NCBI GenBank assembly: GCA_946803715.1 | Contig: CAMPET010000492.1 | Location: 1 to 23,512 of the forward strand | Direction: 5' to 3' | Origin: Beroe ovata | Lineage: Eukaryota; Ctenophora; Nuda; Beroida; Beroidae | DNA: 23,512 nucleotides | Shown: positions 1 to 9,245 of the stretch, one piece after another | Layout: each line of letters opens with the position of its first letter | Position numbering within the stretch: the first letter of the stretch is position 1 | Notes under the pieces: generated by a model | Told to the model about the DNA's origin: nothing | The model's database searches: none | Seen by the model: the letters and a program-made list of their open reading frames with translations, nothing else | Translations under genes and position numbers: made by a program

Positions 1-284
1 CATTCAGGTTAATTAGCCACCATAGCCCTGAGACTAAGAACTCAAAGTTTCCCGAGGCCTTCCCCTGAACCACACCTTTCTATCATCTCCGTAGCAGAAT
101 CTAGCTGTATATCTATGGCTCTGTGGAAAGCTCCTTCCAGCTCGTTATGATAAACAGTCGGAGAGCCTTCCTCAAATCTCTATGGAGCTATTCACAGAAA
201 CTGGAAAATTATTCCATTTCCAATTTCCATGTGACCTCCCACTCCACAGAATCAGCCTTTCTCAGTCTCTAGCTCCAAACTTAC

Positions 285-449
285 ACGTCAGTTTGGAGAG
301 CTCTATCCACAGTCTCTTTTTTTCCTTTTGTAGTTTTTCCTCGATCTTTTCAAACTTTGCCAGCCTCACCATCTCCTCTTTAGCCTTCTTATGTGTTGAC
401 TTTTCCACCTTCTTCATCTCTTCTTTCTTCTCCTCCTCAATTTTTTCTC
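285..449 (-). CDS. possible internal exon of a lysine/glutamate-rich coiled-coil protein (partial gene)
   Basis: On the minus strand one frame stays open for about 55 codons and encodes a very charged helical segment, with pieces such as GEKIEEEKKEEMKKVEK and KFEKIEEKLQKEKKR. A consensus donor GTAAGT lies at 284-279 on the minus strand, right after the open stretch. A weak acceptor (ttttgcaaaag) lies at 460-450, upstream of it. The rest of such a gene would lie off the left edge or upstream of 500 on the minus strand, and I found no partner exon. The composition is typical of a coiled coil, but it is also what purine-rich low-complexity DNA gives, so the call is tentative. No family is recognised. 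Confidence 0.35.
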
Positions 450-629
450 CTTTTGCAAAATTAATTTTTAAATTTAATTAATTGTTAATTGAGATTCCTC
501 ATTATCAAATCATTCCTCTGTGCATCCTCCTTCATATCCCGTCACAGCAATTTGGCGGATCAGGCATCCCTGGTACTACGCTTCCTTGTTTCCGTTAACC
601 TCTTCAAATCCTCAATTTGGACAAACACA

Positions 630-870
630 TAGGGGGCACTTAAAGGAGACACTTAAGTGGGCACAAAGAGGACTGGGAGGGGGTAGTTTGGGGGCACGTG
701 TTTGAAAAGGGGCACGAAGGGGGCGAAAAGGTGGCACCCTGGGGCAGTACGCATCGGGCAAAAGGGGACATGAAGGGAGTTCAATTATAAGGACGTACAT
801 TGACAGCAAAGGGGCCAAAAAATGGCAAAAATTAAAATGGCATCTTGGGGGCGAAAAGGGGGCGTCGGCG
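630..870 (+). other. G-rich stretch upstream of the receptor gene
   Basis: The plus strand carries many runs of four or five G, often followed by cac or cgaaaag. Examples are the runs at 679-683, 690-694, 709-712 and 719-723. The runs at 675-712 could form a G-quadruplex, although one loop would be about 14 nt long. It sits some 200-300 bp before the receptor start, where promoter elements would be expected. No coding potential is convincing here. Confidence 0.4.
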
Positions 871-885
871 GAGCAGTCAATGACC

Positions 886-909
886 TATAAAACAATGACC
901 TATATATAA
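886..909 (+). promoter_or_regulatory. TATA-like boxes before the receptor gene
   Basis: TATAAAA at 886-892 and TATATATAA at 901-909 lie in a short direct repeat of aatgacctata, about 100-125 bp upstream of the receptor ATG. Either could set a transcription start near 915-940. The spacing to the ATG is reasonable for a short 5' untranslated region. A sequence resembling a splice acceptor (gatttcag, ending at 999) lies just before the ATG, so a 5' untranslated intron is also possible. Confidence 0.35.
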
Positions 910-1011
910 CACGATTGCAGTTTCCTCGTGGTACCAAGTTCAATTCAAAATGAAGTTCGGAGTCAGATCTAAATTTTTTGATAATCGCTTCGATTTCAGG
1001 GGTTTGTACTT

Positions 1012-4000
1012 ATGGCAATGAGTATGTTACGAATCATGGAAACATCACTACTCCTTGTTACCCTAACTGGAACAACATTCTCGAGTTTCCTAACTGAGAA
1101 CCACAGAACGATTCTAGGGCACTACAAGGGCGAGCCAAAAGAAGGACTTACCTCCTTCCCACTCCCAGTGGGAGCTGTCACACCGACAAACTGCTCCTTC
1201 ATAATAATCAGAGGGTATCTGAAGGAGCAGTGCTCCGTAAACGGTACAAATGATATGTACTACAAATGCCCGTTCACCGATCACTACTACAGGGTAGCCC
1301 GACTCCAATGCCGAATTCAGGAGTTCTCAACGCTGTGTCCGGGTGATGACACGTTTTATCAGTCGTGCGGTCATATTGAGTGTTCATCACGTGACACTGA
1401 TCATGATGCCGCAAGCAATGCTGCAGATCCGGTGTGTGGGGAAGTGCTCTGCGAATTGAAATTCAAAAACTTCCACGTGCATGATGTGTCTCACTCGAGG
1501 GTGGTCAACTTCATGCAGCTGTTCAGTTATTACCGGTGTGACGGTGTGCCACAGTGTCTCAACTCGGTAAACAGTACGAGCAGCACAGCTGTGGACGAGG
1601 GGTCGTGTGAGGGTGACGATGCAAAGAGTTTCTACTGTGCTCCGTGCACAGAAGCAACTTCCACAACAATGATCGCTAAACTCGCTATGGCGAATGTGTG
1701 TGACGGGGTATGTGATTGTCCAAACTGTTTCGATGAAGCGAGATGCGGTGTGAACTCTACCCTGGTATTCGGAATGATATGCAAGGTAGCATCATACCAC
1801 GTTTCCAAACTGTGTGCCACGGGCAACATTGAGTTTGTGGGACCGAAACAGATATGCGATGGGAGAAGAGATTGTTTGTTTGGTCAGGACGAGAAGGGTT
1901 GCAACCCAAATGATACTTGTCTCAGCGGGAAATCTTTTTTCTACGAAGGTGTCCGCATGCTGCACGAGCGAAACAAGTGCAGTATCCCCGACAGAAATTC
2001 TCCAAACTGGCCGGAGGTGATCTGCAAAGATTATCGGGACCAGATGAATTGTACAGGGCCAAGTCCCCTGATATGCAATGTCTCGGGCTATCCTACCAAG
2101 ATGTCCGAGCATGTCCTCTGTAAGGGTCTCAACCTCTGTGACGATGCTATAGACAGCAGTTGCGTGTCGATAACCAAGCAATGCGTGATACACAAACACA
2201 GAATGTGTGACGGTTTGGCAGACTGCCCGTATGGGAGTGATGAGGAGGGACAGGAATGCCGGTCAATGACGTCACCTGGTGTGGAATGCATGCGGAGGTT
2301 GTCATATATGGGACATGGTGGTGTAATTACCGGAGCTATTCCCTCCTCCTGGATATTGGATGGGATGGAGGACTGTATCGGTGGGCAGGATGAGGACGCA
2401 GACGGCTGGTCTAGGGTCTGTGGGACTGGAGATGAGGTTATGTACTCCTTCAGAAAGCACGTGTCCTGTGTGAACACCACACTCCTCAAGTGTCCCCAAT
2501 CTGACAACAGTCTGGCAATTGGCAGAGTGTGCACAGGCTACACTAACTGTGACAGAGTACTGTGTGCCCAATCTAGACGGGACTATGAGATCTATAGTAG
2601 TGTGGAGAGGTTCGCAGCTAGGAAAAGGACAGGCTACTGCTACCCTGGGTTAAGTAGTCTGGAACACCTGGCGGGAGCATGCAGTGAAGTTGCTCTCACC
2701 AAAGTACCGCGTATCTATGGGGTGGCGGATCAGATTATCCTTCTGAGTCGGCAATACTCCCGACGAGTGAGCTGTCAGAGTATATTTGGGGAGTTGTATG
2801 TGTATCTCGTGTGTACAAAGCATTACAGTGATGCACTGAATTGTCTGTGTCCACTGACTCACATTCCTCATACAGCCTGCAGGAACATTGCCAATATGTT
2901 CCAATTCTACACGATTACCGAGGCCGGCAGACTGACGGTAGCATTGAGGGAATCTGACGGCACACTGGTACAAAACGTGTTTGGATGTAAGAACGGCCAG
3001 TGCATAGCGTATGATAAGGTGTGTAATCTGATTGAGGATTGTGATGACTCGTCAGATGAGGCTGGATGCTCAAATAACTTCAGATGTCTGGATTCTGGGG
3101 AGTACATCCCCATAGAGAAGATGTGTGACGGTGTCTTTNTTTGACTGTCTGGACTACAGCGATGAGTGCAATAATGATTGTGATAACCAAGTTAAGATAT
3201 TCCAAAGTAGGGGTATTTTCATTGTTGCCTTCCTGCTGGGGCTCACAGCAACAACTCTGAACATTGGTGTGATTTACAAAGGAGTAAAGAAATTCGGGAC
3301 ACTGAAGACAGCCGTTGCCATGGTAAACGAATCATTTGTCCTTGTGGTATCCTCAGGAGATCTCCTGCAGGGAATATTCATCTTACTAGTTGCAGTTTCT
3401 GATGAGCTCATCAATACTAGCACGTGCAAAACACAGTTACAGTGGGTAACCAATGACATGTGCACATTTCTAGGGGTCATCTCGACCATTGGATCTCTTG
3501 TTTCCCTCTACTCCATGACCATACTGAGTGTGCTCAGAGCTTCGGGTCTCAGATCCATGAATATTCCCCGGGAGGGGCTGTCACACAAGCAGAAAACGTC
3601 CCTCATATGTGGGGTCTGTGGCACCTACCTCCTTGCCATCATCGTGGCTGTGCTGCCCACTCTGGAACTACTGGAGTCATACTTCGTCCAAACTGTCAAG
3701 TTTGATGACAACCCACTGTTTGTTGGGGGGCTGGACAAGCCTAGCTTGGTAAAGATAATCAAGGCTTACTACGGCCGGTTCTCTGCAGTCAACTTACCCT
3801 GGCACTATGTGGACTATTTCATAGACAGCATGTTCGTCAATAGAGTAGTGAGGGGGGATAGGATCGGTTTCTATGGCAGCAATGGACTCTGCCTCTTCAA
3901 CTATTTCGTCAGAATTGATAACCCTCAAATCTGGATATCGAGTGGTGTCCTCATCTCCAACATGCTTTGTGTCTCCACCATTGCTATTTGCTACGGTACA

Positions 4001-4372
4001 ATCCATGTCATGACCAAGAAGAGCATTAACCTGGCGGGAAGGAATAACCAAGCCCTGGTGGATCGCAATAAGAAAATCCAACGGAACATATCCATTCTCA
4101 TTTTCACTGATATCCTTTCTTGGGTTCCGTTTTTCGGGGTCTGGCTGATCCATATTTTCGAAGTTCTCAGCACCGCAGGCTGGCACTCAATTTTCAGCAT
4201 CATCATTCTTCCCCTCAATTCAATCCTAAACCCAATACTTATCCTGGAGGCTAACCTGAAAAAGTATTTTAGGGCATTTGGACAGATAATCAAGATTGAT
4301 TTCACGGAAATCAAAAAGATGAATAGCAAAGTTAGTCCAATGGCATCCGATTTTGAAATGGTCGAAGAGTAA
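1012..4372 (+). CDS. LDLa-rich seven-transmembrane receptor (relaxin-receptor/GRL101-like, class A GPCR), interrupted by an assembly N
   Basis: This is a single-exon gene of about 1118 residues once the scar at 3139 is allowed for. The start at 1012 gives a signal peptide (hydrophobic core SLLLVTLTG), and an in-frame TAA at 982 lies just upstream. The ectodomain (about residues 25-715) is cysteine-rich with many N-glycosylation sites. It holds about seven LDL-receptor class A modules, several degenerate: near residues 173-200, 205-246, 270-297, 385-417, 448-470, 658-687 (canonical, ending CDDSSDEAGC) and 691-722. No leucine-rich repeats are visible, and the last LDLa lies about 10 residues before TM1. 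Seven membrane spans follow, at roughly 732-757, 765-795, 816-842, 861-887, 971-999, 1025-1051 and 1055-1080. ECL2 contains FYGSNGLCLF and TM6 contains ILIFTDILSWVPF, both typical of the LGR/RXFP branch. TM3 ends LSVLRA where the family has E/DR-Y/W. TM7 has NPILI in place of NPxxY. The stop is TAA at 4370-4372. The role is plasma-membrane signalling; the ligand is unknown. Confidence 0.9.
3139..3142. other. single-N assembly join causing an apparent frameshift in the receptor
   Basis: The sequence reads gtcttt, N, tttgac, so three T's stand on each side of the N. Read as it is, the frame hits TGA at 3142-3144. Treating N plus one of the two TTT triplets as an unmerged overlap keeps the frame and gives the canonical LDLa spacing CDGVFDC followed by SDEC. 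Removing only the N also restores the frame, but adds one residue inside the calcium-binding motif. The break is therefore an assembly artefact and not a pseudogene mark. Confidence 0.88.
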
Positions 4373-5500
4373 TGAGGCGTGATGAAGTTTGTCATAAATT
4401 GATGATACTTTTGGTTGAAGGACTCAAACTCAAAGACACATTTCAAATCGTAATTCGTAAATATTTGGTATCCATGTATCAAGAAGATATATCATACTTC
4501 ATTTCGTAGTAATAGTCGGGTGCTGCATTATGCTGAGTTTTGTCAAACAGATTGTTCACCTTTGTGTCGAGGAGAGCTTCTCATTTCGCTGCCGTTGCTT
4601 CCTCGAAAATCGCATGGAGTACTCTCAGAGCAGATATTTGCCGGGTACTCTGTCTGCGACTGCGCACACGACAAGTCACGTTGGTTTATCTGACCACTCA
4701 CATGCGTTGCATAACATAAATATTCATGAGTACTGGATAACTCTCACTATAAATATCTCTCATCCTAACTCGTGCGATCACTATGCAAAAACACGTGGGT
4801 TCTGCGGCGCGCGCGCCCCGAAGACTCGCATACATTTCATTCGCTTTCCGTTCCGTTCTTATGTTTTAGCTCTCGTAGTAGGGAATGCTTTAGTTTTTCG
4901 ATTTCGAGAATTTACTGACAAGTCAGAGCACTGAACAATAGCTGCGATACGCAAGTGCTCACTTTGAAAACAATTCAGATGAAACCACCATAGTTTCATT
5001 TGTACCCATTCGAACCACGGCTAAGTTATACATCAGAGAATTTCTCGGAATGGTTTCATCGAATTGTAGCCTGCTTATGAATTAATGAATACACCACACC
5101 GAAAAGAAAACTCACGTTCAAAACGTTCGCAGCTCCTTCATTTCTAAGCACATATTTTTCTTTTAAATGTTGTATTTTATGAACATGTAATTAATTCTCA
5201 TAGCTAAGCATTTTTGTGTCCCGAGCTATTTCAACTTGCTATAGTCCGACCTTTGCAGTGGGAAATTACTTGTATGAACTAGCTACGTTACAGTCTCCAA
5301 GTTTGCATTCCGTATCAATTATTTCAGCAGTCTACTGACTGGTCTGATCGCAACACCTTACCACATGGTTTCGATTCCTCGGACCTTGTTCAATATACCG
5401 TACTATAGACTTAACAGTACAGTGTAGAGTACAGCAAGGATATCTACCATTTTCGCCAGGGTTCTTTTCTTTATAGCTGAAACTGGAGCTTAGATTAAAT
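4373..5500. other. intergenic DNA after the receptor, no gene seen
   Basis: No open frame here shows protein-like composition. The longest one (4530-4934, plus) has no recognisable domain. There is no clear AATAAA just after the receptor stop; only loose variants such as ataaat near 4394 occur. A CG-alternating run gcggcgcgcgcgcc lies at 4804-4817, and TATAAATA-like sequence lies near 4749. Nothing else can be supported. Confidence 0.5.
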
Positions 5501-5506
5501 TTTCAA

Positions 5507-5636
5507 GGCATGAGCTGATCCCACCTTACCATGTATGGGCATTAAATGATCACACCTTACCATATATGGGCATGAAATGATCACTCCATACCATATAAGG
5601 GCATGAAATGATAACAACATACCATTTATGGACATA
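5507..5636 (+). repeat. 31-bp tandem repeat, about 4 copies
   Basis: Four units of about 31 bp follow one another, built on gggcatgaaatgatca plus a variant of ccttaccatatat. The copies differ from each other at a few positions each. The array is not in a gene. Confidence 0.8.
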
Positions 5637-6037
5637 TTGAGCCATGATGACACGCACTTACACAAACCCGGCACTCTGTGTGGGGTAATGAGCCCTGAGC
5701 TGATGCTACAATAATGAAGTGATCGTGGATCATCAGGTAAAGTGCTGTGCGCCGCAACATTACAACTTGATAGCACACACGCCTACAATAAGCAATGTTT
5801 TGAGTCGGTCTGAGTCACACAATAACCATCGTCATTTTAAATTTTTCGTTGTCTGTTGAATATTTTTGCTGATCCTCATATCATATCGCGATCGAATATA
5901 TTCGTATTCTCTGCCGATACATGTATAGAGCAATCACTGTAATGAGTGCACTACTGTATAGTGTATACACACACCTTTGACACCCAAATACAATAGTGGG
6001 GGTCGGGGGGGGTCTATGATGATATAGGTACTGCACA

Positions 6038-6050
6038 GCGCGCGCGCGCG
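6038..6050. repeat. CG dinucleotide run
   Basis: Thirteen bases of strict GC alternation at 6038-6050. It lies about 30 bp after a G-run region (ggggtcgggggggg, around 5999-6012). Such runs can adopt Z-DNA. No gene is associated. Confidence 0.8.
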
Positions 6051-6284
6051 TGATCCAGTGCTTGCTCAGTGTGCTTTATATTCCTACAGCAGCAGCTGTA
6101 CAGTATATTATCCCAGTACAGAATTATGTATTGTTCCCAGCGAGTAAATTGTGATCATTATATTGTGAATTGTGATGTGGTGATTGTTATTTGTGTTGAA
6201 ATTTGTGTCGAAATTTACGTCATTTTTAGATATCGATGAATTTCCAACTGAACAAGAATTATTTTGGACCGCTGACCTCGAATT

Positions 6285-6364
6285 CGTGTGATTGTATTCA
6301 TGTGTGATTGTAATCATGCGTGATTGGAATCATGTGTGATTGGAATCACGTGTGATTGTGTGTG
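6285..6364 (+). repeat. 16-bp tandem repeat, 5 copies
   Basis: Five exact-length units of 16 bp (6285-6300, 6301-6316, 6317-6332, 6333-6348, 6349-6364) with consensus tgtgtgattggaatca. They are followed by irregular gtgtgtgag and related motifs up to about 6425. No coding role is evident. Confidence 0.88.
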
Positions 6365-6624
6365 AGCTGCGAGTGTACTGTGACTGTGTGTGACGAGTAT
6401 GTGACAATCAGTATGTGAGTAAGTTACTGTATATGGGTGAGTATTATCATGTGTACCCGACGGACTCAAAGCAACTATATCTTCCGATTTATCAGCCCCG
6501 TGATGATGACGTTTTCTTATTAATGAGACTTTCTTACCGCTGAAGGTCGCAAAGAGGCGGTTTAGAATATTGAGGCATTTCTGATAGGTACTGATCGCAA
6601 AAAAGTTTTTATAATGGAGAAGAA

Positions 6625-6694
6625 AGTTCGACACCTATAGTTCGACACCTATAGCTCGACATCTATAGTTCGACACCTATAGTTCGACACCTAT
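6625..6694 (+). repeat. 14-bp tandem repeat, 5 copies
   Basis: Five units of 14 bp with consensus agttcgacacctat. The third differs by two substitutions (agctcgacatctat). A degraded sixth copy (tagttcgcatc) follows. The array is intergenic. Confidence 0.9.
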
Positions 6695-7120
6695 TATAGT
6701 TCGCATCTTTTGTTTCCTGTGGGTACCATTTCCGATCATTTTCAGCATAGTTTGATTAGTTTCCATCGTTGACGGCCATATTCAGACCATACATTGGTTG
6801 GTTTTGTTTCCATATCCAATATGAATTATCAATGGGCATCCAGTAATATGGGCATTCAGCTATGTAGGCATTGGGCATCCAGTAATATAATAGACATAGT
6901 ATTACGCCCCATTCACTAGCTTTGTTCACCATTTTGTGAGTACATCATTTTCTCGGTTGCTATATCCTGGTATCTGGCAGTCACAGGCACTTCAGCGCAA
7001 AAAAACATTTCTCTTCGACCGTAAGCTGGCGATTTCATAGCAGAGAAAGTTGGCAAATGTAAAGGATTTTCAAAAGGGGGAACACTATAATTGGTATATT
7101 GGGTATTAGCTGTGATGGCA

Positions 7121-7160
7121 CAGGAGGATCAAGCTGAAAAAACACTGTTTGACCCTCCTG
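7121..7160. other. 12-bp inverted repeat (hairpin)
   Basis: caggaggatcaa at 7121-7132 is complementary to ttgaccctcctg at 7149-7160 except for one G-U type pair. The intervening loop is 16 nt. No gene context explains it. Confidence 0.5.
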
Positions 7161-7568
7161 CGCCGCACATGGATCACGAGGTGAGAGGTCCATTTCATAA
7201 AAACACTGCTTGCATTGACGTAACCAGAGGATATGCATTGCATACCCTGAGAAACCCCATTGCATGTTGCATAGCCTGAGATAGTTTTGTATTAACTATC
7301 TCCTGCACCATTATATATACCAGGGTATGCATCATGATAATACTACTGACTATGCCAATCAAAGGAAAAGGAGCTAAAAAGTGGCAATTTTCGGGTCAGT
7401 AAGGGGTCAGCAGGGGGTCAGGTAGGGTCACACACACAACACTCAAATATACTGTTATTTCCTTACGTCATATTATATCTGTAGTATCGTAACTAGTAGT
7501 AACACTTATATACATTTACGCAGCAGCTGTTCATTTGTAAAACACTGTTCTGATACTCCGATAGAGAA

Positions 7569-7746
7569 ACGTGTTTAGCATGGAATGAGACGTGTTTAGC
7601 ATGGTATGAGACGTGTATAGCATGGTATGAGACGTGTTTAGCATGGTATGAGACGTGTATAGCAAGGTAAGAAACGTGTATAGCATGGTATGAGACGTGT
7701 ATAGCATGGTAAGAGACTTGTTTAGCAAGGTATGAGACGTGTGTAC
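7569..7746 (+). repeat. 21-bp tandem repeat, 8 full copies plus a partial
   Basis: Eight units of exactly 21 bp run from 7569 to 7736, with consensus acgtgtttagcatggtatgag, followed by a partial copy to about 7746. Copies differ by one to three bases, mostly T/A at the eighth position and AT/AA in catgg or caagg. Because 21 is a multiple of three, two minus-strand frames stay open through the array and would encode a heptad such as HVSYHAK. I regard this as a by-product of the period and not as a gene. Confidence 0.92.
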
Positions 7747-8231
7747 CATCAACCATGGTACTGACCAATTTAGTAAGGGCATACGGTCCACATTGCACAT
7801 ATTCCCCTTCAAGTGTCGAAGGAACGGACGGGGTCAGTTTATCGTGCTAAATATGATTCATGATTGAACCTTATTTTGCAGAATCTGGAGGTTCAATCAA
7901 CTTTTATCAAAAGGTAGCAACGTGATAACAGATCAAGCTTTACTTGCGCACTGCGCACAGGGCCCATCTCCAATTGTCATGGTAATCAACAGCTCATCAT
8001 ACTGCTATACCATGATGAGCATAATCATTTTCTACCAAATATTTTCTTTGATGAAAATTTATTTACTATTTCTATTTATTTCTCCTCTTATGATCAACCG
8101 AGCCTTCATTTATTTTATCGTAGATTACCGCATGAATCTTCCTGGATCAAGCTCCATTGCCCATGTCAATTTTCTTTAAATGGCTACATGCCATAGTTAC
8201 TATACTCGAACTTATTCTGCTTTGACTCACC

Positions 8232-8269
8232 ACATGTATACATGTTCGCGGCTTGAGGGCATATATAAG
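8232..8269 (+). promoter_or_regulatory. palindrome plus TATA-like box without a recognised gene
   Basis: A perfect 14-bp palindrome acatgtatacatgt (8232-8245) is followed 16 bp later by TATATAAG (8262-8269). This resembles a core promoter with an upstream binding site. No open frame downstream is convincing. Confidence 0.25.
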
Positions 8270-8435
8270 GTTGTTACCTCCATTTCATGATAGAGATTCT
8301 TGCTTGTTCACTCATTTCATATAGCTGTAGCGGTATGTAATAGTGGGAATAATGCACTGAATTATCGTGACTTATTATAGGTAGTGAGTAAGATGAATGG
8401 GGACCGTAGAACAATTCTGATCTAACCATATTTCT

Positions 8436-8698
8436 GATTCATTTCACGCGGTTCCAGCCCAGCCCTTTTACTCTCGATCAAATAGCCCGGTCAAAGTCAC
8501 TTTGACACTGTTGCAGTACTTATGCTATACTTATGCTATGCCATAGCATAGGTACTGCTACAGTCTCAAAGTGACTTTGCAAGCTATTTGCATTGCTATG
8601 GAGCATTGGGCAACGCAATCTCCTGAAATTCGTCTTCTTCAAACTGCCTCGGCGCCTCGCTAGAGACATTTATAATTGTGGAGCGACCGAGCGAGATT
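8436..8698. repeat. fold-back (MITE-like) element, copy 1
   Basis: The stretch contains a long imperfect inverted repeat. The left arm 8492-8528 (starting caaagtcactttg) pairs with the right arm 8543-8579 (ending caaagtgactttg), with about 34 of 37 positions complementary and a 14-nt spacer. Unique-looking flanks (cacgcggttccagcccag on the left, gagcgaccgagcgagatt on the right) are shared with copy 2. It ends exactly at the N at 8699. No transposase or target-site duplication was identified, so calling it a mobile element is inference. Confidence 0.6.
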
Positions 8699-8699
8699 N

Positions 8700-8990
8700 G
8701 ATTCATTTCACGCGGTTCCAGCCCAGCCCTTTATTCTCGATCAAATAGCCCGGTCAAAGTCACTTTGACACTGTTGCAGTACTTAATACTTATGCAGTAC
8801 CTATGCAGTACCTATGCTATACTTATGCTATGCCATAGCATAGGTACTGCTACAGTGTCAAAGTGACTTTGCAAGCTATTTGCATTGCTATGGAGCATTG
8901 GGCACCGCAATCTACTGAACTTCGTCTTCTTCAATCTGCCTCGGCGCCTCGCTGGAGACATTTATAATTGTGGAGCGACCGAGCGAGATT
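8700..8990. repeat. fold-back (MITE-like) element, copy 2
   Basis: A near-identical second copy of 8436-8698, starting immediately after the N at 8699. The inverted-repeat arms are at about 8754 onward and 8835-8871. The main difference is about 28 extra bases in the hairpin loop, made of additional tatgcagtacc units, plus scattered substitutions. Tandem duplication and two unmerged alleles are both possible. The N at the exact boundary favours the second. Confidence 0.7.
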
Positions 8991-9108
8991 TGGGAAACTC
9001 TCCCAGTTTTTGTTCGGTCATCGGATTTGAAGTCTACAATATCTACATTAATACACGTAAAAATACCATGGAACTTTCATTCATTAGTCGCCTATTCGCT
9101 CCTGACGT

Positions 9109-9245
9109 ACAAGAAATGTTTTTTCATCTACAAGAAATGTTTTTTCATCTACAAGAAATTTTTTTCGTCTACAAGAATTTTTTTTCATCTACAACAAATG
9201 TTTTTTCATCTACAAGAAATGTTTTTTCATCAACAAGAAATGTTC
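9109..9245 (+). repeat. 21-bp tandem repeat, 6 copies plus a partial
   Basis: Six units of 21 bp run from 9109 to 9234, with consensus acaagaaatgttttttcatct, and a partial copy ends near 9245. Units 3 and 4 have lost the atg core to T-runs. The period leaves plus-strand frames open across it, with repeats such as EMFFHLQ. No start, splice or domain context supports a real protein. Confidence 0.9.

Noticed and set aside
1792-2534. Minus-strand ORFs of 135 and 148 codons inside the receptor
   Set aside because: Shadows of the plus-strand LDLa-receptor coding sequence; no independent features.
3125-3144. Receptor treated as a pseudogene because of the frameshift
   Set aside because: The only break is at an N with TTT duplicated on both sides. 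Both flanking frames are otherwise intact over more than 3 kb.
4530-4934. 134-codon plus-strand ORF after the receptor
   Set aside because: No domain, no membrane span, irregular composition including the GC-run (ARAPKT), and no splice or promoter context. It looks like a chance open frame.
5507-7746. CRISPR-like arrays
   Set aside because: Units are directly abutting with no unique spacers, and the DNA is eukaryotic. These are minisatellites.
7493-7812. Minus-strand ORFs encoding heptads such as HVSYHAK
   Set aside because: Produced by a 21-bp tandem array whose period is divisible by three. Two frames are open at once and there is no gene context.
7797-7845. tRNA- or snRNA-like fold around ccttcaagtgtcgaagg
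   Set aside because: Only a short hairpin. No cloverleaf and no A/B box or Sm site could be placed. No tRNA or rRNA gene was found in the window.
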